From assembly GCF_000003195.3 (NCBI RefSeq), contig NW_018396408.1:305023-369022 (forward strand): 64,000 nt of DNA. The letters run 5' to 3'. Both the position numbers and the translations under genes were made by a program. This stretch comes from Sorghum bicolor (lineage: Eukaryota > Streptophyta > Magnoliopsida > Poales > Poaceae). The notes beneath the pieces were generated by a model. That model did not search any database. It had not been told where the DNA came from and saw nothing but the letters and a program-made list of their open reading frames with translations. Shown one piece after another: positions 1-8,691 of the stretch (positions within the stretch are counted from its first letter, which is position 1; each line of letters opens with the position of its first letter).

Positions 1-2899
1 AGGAGTACCATCGCGTGCGTCCAAAATAGTTTCTTAGCCTATGGTTCATTAGGCACAAACCGTGTACCTATCTTGCACCGAAACTAACACTATCTCCAAA
101 GAGACCGAAGTGAGATTCTATATGACACATGTCATCTAGGAGTTCTATTGGGTGCTTCCAAATATATTTTGAAGCATATGGTACGTTCGATGCAATTCGT
201 GCACCTATCTTGCATCAAGATTAGCACTATCTCCAAACAAAGCAAACTGAGCTTCCACTTGAGCCCCTTTACCCAAGAGTATCATCGGGTGCATCCAAAA
301 TGGTTTCTTAGCCTATGATGCATTAAGCGCAAACTATGTACCTATCTTGCACCAAAACTAACTCTGTCTCCAAACAGACCGAAGCGAGATTCTATATGAC
401 ACATGTCATCTAGGAGTTCTATTGGGGTGCGTCCAAATGGATTTCATAGCATATGGTATGTTCCATGCAAACCATGCACCTATCTTGCATCAAGATTAGC
501 ACTATCTCCAAACAGATCGAACCGACCTTCCACTTGAGCCTCTTCACCTAGGATTGTCATCGGGTGCTTCCATAATGGTTTCTGAGCCTATGGTGCATTA
601 TGCGCAAACCATGCACCAATCTTGCACCTAAACTAACACTGTCTCCAAACAGATTGAAGCGAGATTCCATATGACACACATGATCTAGGAGTTCTATCAG
701 GTGCGTCTAAATTGATTTCTGAGAATATGGTACGTTCCATGCAAACCGTACACCTATCTTTCATCAAGATTAGCACTATCTCCAAACAGACCGAACCGAG
801 CTTTCACTTGAGCCTCTTCAACTAGGAGTACCATCAGGAACTTCCACAACGATTTCTTAGCCTATGGTGCACTGGGCACAAACCATGCAACTATCTTGCA
901 CCAAAACTAATACTATCTCCAACTGGACCGAAGCGAGATTCCATATGATACACTTCATCTATTAGTTCCATGGGGTTTGTCCAAATTGATTTTTGAGCAT
1001 ATGGTATGTTCCATGCAAACCGTGCACCTATCTTGCATCAAGATTAGAACTATCTCTAAACAGATAGAACCAAGATTCCACTTGAGCCTCTTCACCGTGG
1101 AGTACCATCGTGTGCGTCCAAAATAGTTTCTTCGCCTATGGTGCATTAGGCACAAACCGTGTACCTATCTTGCACTGAAACGAACACTATCTCCAAAGAG
1201 ACCGAAGTGAGATTCTATATGACACACGTCATCTAGGAGTTCTATTGGATGCTTCCAAATATATTTCAAAGCATATGGTACGTTCCATGCAATTCGTGCA
1301 CCTATCTTGCATCAAGATTAGCACTATCTCCAAACAAAAGCAAACTGAGCTTCCGCTTGAGCCCCATTACTCAGGAGTATCATCGGGTTCATCCAAAATG
1401 GTTTCTTAGCCTATGATGCATTAGGCGCAAACTGTGTACCTATCTTGCACCAAAACTAACTCTGTCTCCAAACAGACAGAAGCGAGATTCCATATGACAC
1501 ATGTCATCTAGGAGTTCTATTGGGGTTTGTCCAAATGGATTTCTTAGCATATGGTATGTTCCATGCAAACCGTGCACCTATCTTACATCAAGATTAGCAC
1601 AATCTCCAAACAGATCGAACCGACCTTCCACTTGAGCCTCTTCACCTAGGAGTATTATCCGGAGATTCCATAATGGTTTCTGAGCCTATGGTGCATTATG
1701 CGCAAACCATGCACCAATCTTGCACCTAAGCTAACACTGTCTCCAAACAGATTGAAGCAAGATTCCATATGACACACATGATCTCGGAGTTCTATCGGGT
1801 GCGTCCAAATTGATTTCCGAGAAAATGGTACGTTCTATGCAAACCGTACACCTGTATTGCATCAAGATTAGAACTCTCTCCAAATAGAACGAACCGAGCT
1901 TTCACATGAGCCTCTTCACCTAGGAGTACCATCGGGAACTTCCACAACGATTACTGAGCCTATGGTGCACGGGGCACAAACCATGCAACTATCTTGCACC
2001 AAAACAAATACTATCTCCAACTGGACCAAAGCGAGATTCCATATGATACACTTCATCTAGTAGTTCCATCGGGTTTGTCCAAATTGATTTCTGAGCATAT
2101 GGTATGTTCCATGCAAACCGTGCACCTATCTTGCATCAAGATTAGAACTATCTCCAAACAAACAGAACTAAGATTCCACTTGAGCCTCTTCACCAAGGGG
2201 TACCATCGTGTGCGTCCAAAATAGTTTCTTAGACTATGGTGCATTAGGCACAAACCGTGTACCTTTCTTGCACCGAAACTAACACTATCTCCAAAGAGAC
2301 CGAAGTGAGATTCTATATGACACACGTCATCTAGGAGTTCTATTGGGTGCTTCCAAATATATTTCGAAGCATATGGTACGTTCCATGCAATTCGTGCACC
2401 TATCTTGCATCAAGATTAGCACTATCTCCAAACAAAGCAAACTCAGCTTCCACTTGAGCCCCTTTACCTAAGAGTATCATCAGGTGCATCTAAAATGGTT
2501 TCTTAGCCTATGATGCATTAGGCGCAAACTGTGTACCTATCTTGCACGAAAACTGACACTATCTCCAAAGAGACCGAAGTGAGATTCTATATGACACACG
2601 TCATATATGAGTTCTATTGGGTGCTTCCAAATATATTTTGAAGCATATGGTACGTTACATGCAATTCGTGCACCTATGTGGCATCAAGATTAGCACTATC
2701 TCCAAACAAAAGCAAACTGAGCTTCCACTTGAGCCCCTTTATCGAGGAGTATCTTCGGGTGCATCCAAAATGGTTTCTTAGCCTATGATGCATTAGGCAC
2801 AAACTGTGTACCTATCTTGCACCAAAACAAACTATGTCTCCAAACAGATCGAAGCGAGATTCTATATGACACATGTCATCTAGGAGTTCTATTGGGGTG
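1..2899. repeat. 137-bp A/B dimeric centromere-type satellite, left block
   Basis: Head-to-tail tandem repeat. Aligning recurring anchors (cctatcttgcatcaagatta in A monomers, cctatcttgcaccgaaacta in B monomers) gives two diverged monomers of 137 bp each that alternate. A larger period of 1097-1098 bp (eight monomers) is also visible: the segment beginning ggagtaccatcg at 2 recurs at 1099 and, with one change, near 2197. The array is interrupted at 2899 by element A and continues in register at 14943. A 137-bp period is known for sorghum and sugarcane centromere satellites; the assignment to that family is inferred. Short open frames inside the array only reflect the repeat and are not genes. 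Confidence 0.9.
2895..2899. repeat. Left target-site duplication of element A (GGGTG)
   Basis: The five bases before the LTR start are GGGTG, and the same five follow the other LTR at 14938-14942. Removing the element and one copy restores a normal satellite monomer, so the insertion hit the array directly. Confidence 0.93.
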
Positions 2900-3361
2900 T
2901 GTCGACGAAAGCTAGTCGGCAGTCTACCTTGGGGTATACCCACGGTAGTAGTTTATCGGTAGACGGTGCGCAAACTACGAACTCGATGGTGACGCAAGAC
3001 ACGGACAAGCTTTTTATCCAGGTTCGGCCGCCGAGTTGGCGTAATACCTACGTCCTGCGTCTGGTCGTATTGATTTGTGTTGAGAGAATATGATGTGTCC
3101 TAGGGGGGTCCCTTGCCCCTCCTTATATAGTCTGGAGGGCAGGGTTACAGATCTGGAAACTAATCCTAGTCGGTTACAATTGCCATGGATAATTCGATAT
3201 CAATTCCTATTCTAACCGACCAGAATCCTGCTTGATCTCCACATCTTGTCTCCTTGCGCGGAACTCCAGGTTGTCGGATCAAGCTTTGGACTCGTCTCGT
3301 AATGGGCCAAGCCTCCTGGCCCAAGTCCAGCCGTAAGGGTATAGGGGTTTATACCCCCACA
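2900..3361 (-). repeat. 3' LTR of element A
   Basis: A 462-bp LTR, starting tgtcgacg and ending cccccaca on the plus strand. It is nearly identical to 14476-14937. It contains a TATA-type motif on the minus strand at 3122-3129. The element-side neighbour on the right is not a clear polypurine tract: read on the minus strand it is cagggactagc before TGTGGGGG. Confidence 0.95.
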
Positions 3362-3912
3362 GCTAGTCCCTGAGCACCATGTATTATGGTGTAACACGCC
3401 GTCTTGAGCTTCTTCGATCAGTGAGGCTTGACGTCTTCAGGAAAGTTGCCCGAACAGTTGCAACGGTATTTTGACCAACTCAAAAGACAGTTGATCAACA
3501 TTGACATTGAAGAAGCAGGTTCAAAGAAGCAGGTTGTTCGAAGAATGCATGGTGCTCTAAACCAAAAAAGATTTCTTTCCTGGTGAAGTGTGCCCACTTT
3601 ACTTTTTTGAAAGGTATAGACGTCAAAAAAGCAAGCAAATTCACCGCAAGGTGAAGTGTGCCCACTTAGTCCCCGAGCCTGGTAGTAGGTGACGCAGGCA
3701 CGTGGTGCCAGGGTCAAAACAAAAGTCCTCAAAGAAATTCTGTAACTGAGATGCATCGCCAGATGCATCGTACCGATGTAGTCCCCGAGCTTGCTGGAAG
3801 GCGAAGTATGAACCTTGTAGCAAGGTCTAAAAAGTGGAATTTACCAGTCTGACTGCAATTGAATAGATTAATCGACCAGTCACCAAGCACCAAGTGTTTT
3901 TTAGAATCCTGT
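3362..3912. other. 3' noncoding region of element A with repeated tagtccc(c)gagc motif
   Basis: No convincing coding sequence. A 12-base motif, tagtccctgagc or tagtccccgagc, occurs at 3364, 3667 and 3779, each time followed by short inverted repeats. One is CACCAT...ATGGTG with a 5-nt loop near 3375-3391. The 18-base direct repeat ggtgaagtgtgcccactt occurs at 3582 and 3650. The same segments occur in element C at about 45690-46050, so they belong to the family. They look like degenerate relatives of the hairpin array that starts at 3928. Confidence 0.7.
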
Positions 3913-3927
3913 GTCGCTGTACTATTC

Positions 3928-4255
3928 GACCAGTCCCCGAGCATCGAGTGCTCGGTGGTCGGTGCAGTTTTTTAAAGCGTCTAGCTGATAGACTGGGCGA
4001 CCAGTCCCCGGGCGTCGAGTGCTCGGTGGTCGGTGCAGTCCTTTAAGGCTTCCAGCTGATAGACTGGACGACCAGTCCCCGAGCGTCGAGTGCTCGGTGG
4101 TCGGCGCAGTCCTTGAAGTTCCGAGCTGATAGACTGGACGACCAGTCCCCGAGCGTCGAGTGCTCGGTGGTCGGCGCAGTCCTTGAAATTCCGAGCTGAT
4201 AGACTGGGCGACCAGTCCCCGAGCGTCGAATGCCCGATGGTCGGTGCAGTCCCCG
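3928..4255. repeat. Tandem hairpin array in element A, 70-71 bp period, five units
   Basis: Units start with gaccagtcccc at 3928, 3999, 4070, 4140 and 4210. Each of the first four can fold as GACCA, a 4-nt bulge (gtcc), CCGAGC, a 7-nt loop, GCTCGG, TGGTC. That is an 11-bp stem with one bulge; unit 2 uses one G-U pair and unit 5 is degraded. The array sits between the 3' LTR and the promoter side of the antisense gene. A homologous 70-bp array lies at the same place in element C with a different loop sequence. The function is unknown; an enhancer, an RNA structure or a small-RNA source are possibilities. Confidence 0.85.
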
Positions 4256-4667
4256 GATTGTTGACTTTCTGGCGTATGTGTCGTCTTGTTTTTTTTTTGA
4301 AAAGATCTTCCCAGTTAAAATTGACGTGACGAGGCCTCCTGACGTGGTGTCAGACGGATGCATGAAAAGTTGCGCCTGGCAACTTGTGCAACCGCCTTTG
4401 CATGGTTTGAGAAAAGGAAACCATCAATTGGTACGAAAAATCCGCCGCATTAATTGTCTATAATCATTGTAAACCGAAACGCCGTGTCCGCCGCATGGCC
4501 TGCCCACTTCCCGAGAATACAGGAAGTGGGAGAGGTGGAGTTGCGGGCTGATAAGAGCCTAATAGGTCCGCCTGTACCGCTTACCCTGCCATTGCCTTCA
4601 AACCTTCCGCTCTCATCTTCTCCAATCTCCTGCATCTTCCTAACTCAAGCCCATATTCGCACCTCTA
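4256..4667 (+). promoter_or_regulatory. Presumed promoter and leader of the antisense gene, element A
   Basis: This stretch of about 410 bp lies between the hairpin array and the ATG at 4668. It is homologous to 46481-46873 in element C. Where element C has TATAAAG (46737-46743), element A reads gataagag at about 4550-4557, so a core TATA box is not obvious here. A weak alternative, tctataatc, lies near 4457-4465. The start at 4668 is chosen because the first residues (MAKSDS) are shared with element C. Confidence 0.4.
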
Positions 4668-7600
4668 ATGGCGAAGAGCGACTCCAGGAAGAGGGCCGAA
4701 CTGATGGCCAAGGAGTGGAAGAAATCTCGCAGCACCACAAAATCTCTTGGTGACCTCGTCGATATGGGGCTTCTGCACGGCCCGGAGCTCGGCGGCTGGA
4801 GGGCACCGGAGGGGGAGAGCTACCCCGACCCTCGTGCCGGTGAGATCGTCGTATTTGAAGATTTCATTAAGAGGGGTTTTGGTGTTCCTGTTCATCCTTT
4901 TCTTCAAGGTCTTCTTTTGTATTACGAGATCGGGATTTGCAATCTGCACCCGAACTCAATTCTCCTCATTTCCACCTTTATCCACCTGTGCGAGGCCTAT
5001 GTTGGCATAGAGCCGCACTTCGATCTTTTCCGGTATCTTTTCTGCTTGAGGAAGAAGGGAGCAGTTGGAGGCTCCAAGGTTGCAGGTGGAGTATACCTCA
5101 ACCTTCGTGATGGAATGAAGAATCGCTACCTGCACTGTCCATGGAACACTTCCTTGACCGAATGGTACAGGAAGTGGTTCTACATCAGGGAGGAACCGGG
5201 CAGCTCCACGTTCTGCGACGTGGGATACATTCCTGAGAAGAGGACGAGCTGGACCGACCGCCCGGAGTTCGACGGTCCAGTGGCGGATCTCATGAAGCTG
5301 ATCGACTGGTCGCGCCTGGACGGGCTTGGCGTGGTCGGCAACTTCATTTGCCGCCGGGTGATGCCCTGCCAGAAGAGGGTGCACTCGGCGTACGAGTATG
5401 CCGGAAGCGCAGACCCGACCAGGATGCGGTCGGAGATCTTGGAGAAAGCGGAGGTACAACAGCTGTTGAACGAGCTGTTTAACTTCGCGGACGGAGGCTT
5501 CATCCGTGGTAGTGATCGGGTGCAAGCCTTCAAGTTAGGACGACCAGCACCAAAGGTATGTAGCAGATTCTGTTTTAGCATTCATATATCGTCTGCAGTT
5601 GACTCATCTCTGTTGCTTTTGCAGATCGGCGGTGTCGACCGGTGCACAGTGTATGTATCACTGGCACCGGGGATGGAAAATCCTGCGGGAGAAGACCCGC
5701 CAGAGGAGGACGCTGCTCGGTGTACTCATTACACCAGCAGTGAAGAGGACCAAGCCCGCCCCATCCCGACCTCCGAGGAGAGGGTAGCGGGGAAGAGGCC
5801 ATTGCCGGCAGATCCTTTGCCGGCGGATCTTCCGGCGGAGAGCAGCCAAGCACCGAAGCGTCGTCGGCTCGTGCGGATCGTTGACGACGACGACGACGAG
5901 GAGGCTGCGCCGTCGTTGGTCCGACGGCCCCGGGGTCGCCCAGATAATGCGCCGGCCGCTACTGATCGAGTGGCCAGCGACGCCCCTGCACCGCAAGTTG
6001 TCGAGACGGGGGCGCAGGTGCCGACCGGCCGGGCGAGGAGGAGGTTCACCGCCACCCACCGTCGATCAGACCTGTAAGTGTTCGACTTACGTATTTTTGG
6101 ACTCCTCTTTGATTTTTCTTTTTTTTTTGAAATTTGACTGTTGTTCCTGTAGTGCGGCGTCGGATGTCGACCCCGGCCAGGTTGCCAGCCAAGGGACGGG
6201 CGAGCCTGCCCGCGGTTCTGGGGATGCGGCCCCCCAGACCACAGAGCAGCCAACAGCTACAGTCGCGCCTAGGAGCACCGAGGGGCTCCCGAGCGCGGCA
6301 CCGACCACGACAAGCAGCCCGACCAGGGCTGGAGAGGCTCCCCCAACTGACTCCTCAGAGAAGGGAAGATCTCCGACCACTCCTCCTGCCGGGGGGAGTG
6401 AAGTCCCCACGCCGCCCCGAGCAGGAGCCTCCTCTGCTGCGGGCTCCCCAGGTCTGGTCCAAGGGCCAGTAATACCTGGGACCACCACCGGGGGTGACGC
6501 AACACAGGAGGAGGAAACCCGGGCGGCCTCCGATGATGAGGTGGAAGAGATCGAGGGTCGTCCCCGTGATGGCCGCCAACACGTGTATGTGTGGCGCCAA
6601 CGCGGGGATCACTTTATCGGGCACGAGGAGCTCGCCGAGACCGAAGAGGCCGCCAGGGTGGAGCGCGCGGCCAAGCGCCTCGTCGACGAAGTCAAGGTAA
6701 GCGGCTTTTTGCACTGCTGCACATTCTTTTGCCTTGTCTTGCATGGTCGTTATATGCTTGCTTTGTAGGACGCAATGAAAACGGCGAAGTACCGGAAACG
6801 GTGCTTTGACCAGATAGAAGGCGTCATGGCCGAGAACAAGGCCCTTGCCGCGGAGGTAGACTGGTTGCGGGCGGAGGTCGGGGAGAGGGTGGTCGAGATG
6901 AGTGCCGAAAAGGAGCGTCGTCTCGACCTCGCTCGTCGTTTGGCCGACCAGTACCGGCTGCAAGAAGGTTAGTCACACGCTCCGAGCAGCTTCGCGTACT
7001 TGTATAGTTTGCTTTGCTGACCAGTTTAGGATTCACGCAGACTTGGAGGAGGAGGTGGCGAGCCTCCAACAAGAGAAGGAGCAGCTCAGCCAACAGCTCG
7101 CCGGTGCGCTGGAGTCCGGGCGGCGAGCAGGAGAGGAGTTGGGTCGAAAAGACCGGGAGCTATCTGGTAATGGTTGCCGCCTTGTTGGTTACTGCCTGCC
7201 CCTTTTTTATGCCGAAAATAACGCTTCGTTTCGTTTGCAGTGCTCAAGGTGAACGCCAAAAAGCACCTGGACGATCTGACCAAGGACCGGGACTCCTGGA
7301 AGGTCAACTGTTGCAGGATCTGGAAAGGAGTGTCCCCGGTCCTAGACCTGATCAGTCCCGAGCTCCCGGAGAGCCAGCCCCGCGCGCCGCAGTTGACCCC
7401 GGTCGAGAAGGCGCAACGGGCATGGGACTGGCTCCAGCAGTTTGTGAAGGACGCCGGGGAGTTTGCCGGCGCGCACGTCCTCAGCATGGTGCGCGCCCAC
7501 TACCCCCTGGTCGACTTGAGCAGGCTGGAGAAGGGGTACCCGAAGGAAGTCGGCCCGCAGGACGCGGACGAGCTTCGGAGTAGTCTGCTGGACTTGTCGT

Positions 7601-7815
7601 CGACAGTGATCGGCGACATCAATCTGTGCGGAACGGCCACTCCTCCAGACCAGCCGAGCTCAGATAGGTCAGCCAGGGAGTTGTCGGGCGCGTCCGTTGC
7701 TGGAGATGGGCGGTCGACGCCTGCGGTCTCGACCAGCCAGGCGCCGGTGGCCCCGACCCCTTCGTCCGGGCAGCAGGGCCAGGCGGGTGATCAGCCCGAG
7801 CAGCTAGGCCAATAA
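4668..7815 (+). CDS. Antisense six-exon gene of Tat element (PF04195-type, putative gypsy-type transposon protein)
   Basis: The gene lies on the strand opposite to gag-pol. Splice sites and frame give six exons: 4668-5555, 5625-6073, 6153-6696, 6769-6967, 7041-7166 and 7241-7815. The five introns are 69-79 bp, all GT-AG, and the product is 926 aa. Residues about 58-128 (ending in the RYLFCLRK segment) look like the PF04195 domain annotated as putative gypsy-type transposon. A basic cluster PKRRRL near 373-378, followed by an acidic run at 383-389, suggests a nuclear protein. Exon 3 is low-complexity and rich in Pro/Ser/Thr. Residues about 628-760 form a long coiled coil. The stop overlaps an AATAAA. 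Antisense genes are known in Grande-type elements; their role is unknown. The homologue in element C keeps most of the splice sites but is full of stops. Splicing is predicted, not observed. Confidence 0.82.
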
Positions 7816-8092
7816 AGTAGTCTGTAGGAATAGACTAGTGTCTGGCCGTCAGGGTATTTATTGTAAACTTTGTATGTAAAGTTTGTAATAAAGTTTACTT
7901 TTTGTCATGACTGTTGTTTTGAGCGCTGTAAAAATATCTGAGTGACGTGTCACCGTATTTGTCTTGGTTGTCGCTAAGAGCATCCATTGCGGGAGTTTTG
8001 CCGAGTGCTGTGTGTGACAAGGTATAGGCAAAAAATAGAGAATTTCATTATCAAAAATTATAAGATACTTACAAAAGAAAGTCATTAAAACT
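7816..8092. terminator. Convergent spacer between antisense gene and pol, element A
   Basis: An AT-rich stretch of 277 bp where the plus-strand antisense gene and the minus-strand pol frame face each other. AATAAA-type signals occur on the plus strand at 7811-7816, overlapping the antisense stop, and at about 7888-7893. It probably carries the polyadenylation region of the antisense transcript. The genomic RNA should run through it to the 3' LTR. The equivalent spacer in element C is 50123-50419. Confidence 0.5.
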
Positions 8093-8680
8093 TTATGGAT
8101 AGAAACGTCGCAGTTTGTCGATGTGCCAAGAGTTAGGCACTCGTGTTCCGTCTGGGTATGCCAATCTGTAGGACGTAGGTCGTGTGACCTCGGTCACCAC
8201 GAAGGGTCCTTCCCAGGGAGTGGATAGCTTGTGCATTCCCTCCTGGCTTGTTTTCCATCGAAGCACCAGATCGCCGACCACGAAGGAACGGTCCTTGATG
8301 TTCCTGTTGTAGTATCGCCTGACTGCCGCGAGATATTTTGCTGTTCGGAGACATGAAACTAAACGCTTTTCCTCCATGCAATTGATTTCGAGTTCTCTGG
8401 CGTTGTCGGCGGTCGCCTGGTCGAAGTGCTCGATTCTAGGGGATCCGAAGTGTATGTCAGACGGCAGGACCGCCTCTGCACCGTATACCATGAAGTAGGG
8501 AGACACCCCTGTGTTTCGACTGGTCTGAGTTCGGAGGCCCCAGACCGCTGCCGGCAATTCTTTCATCCATCGACCGGGTGCTCTGTCGTTTTCGGTGTAC
8601 AGCCTTTTCTTTAGGGCATCAACGATCATTCCATTAGCACGTTCGACTTGACCGTTGGCACGTGGATGTGCCACTGACAC
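8093..8680 (-). CDS. Integrase C-terminal part of element A pol (shifted frame)
   Basis: This open frame of 195 aa continues the integrase after a single-base frame break near 8750. It begins in the catalytic core around the third acidic residue (motif GQVERANG) and runs into the C-terminal domain, with a WEGPFVV segment resembling the GPY/F module. It ends at 8093. The same stretch is present in element C at 50420-51007 in frame with its upstream part, so the break is specific to this copy. The ATG at 8680 is unlikely to be a real start; the segment is part of pol. Confidence 0.85.
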   Translation of the reverse strand: MSVAHPRANGQVERANGMIVDALKKRLYTENDRAPGRWMKELPAAVWGLRTQTSRNTGVSPYFMVYGAEAVLPSDIHFGSPRIEHFDQATADNARELEINCMEEKRLVSCLRTAKYLAAVRRYYNRNIKDRSFVVGDLVLRWKTSQEGMHKLSTPWEGPFVVTEVTRPTSYRLAYPDGTRVPNSWHIDKLRRFYP

Positions 8681-8691
8681 ATATTTTATGA

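Noticed and set aside
1..2899. Open frames of 60-100 codons on both strands of the satellite
   Set aside because: They recur with the monomer period, have no start or domain logic and follow from the repeat lacking stops in some frames.
3362..3380. Polypurine tract for element A
   Set aside because: The minus strand before the 3' LTR is cagggactagc, not a convincing purine run. The G-run lies inside the LTR start, so no tract is annotated.
4956..5525. Long frames opposite the antisense gene exons
   Set aside because: Shadows of the GC-rich coding strand; no domain is recognised and they are not kept in element C.
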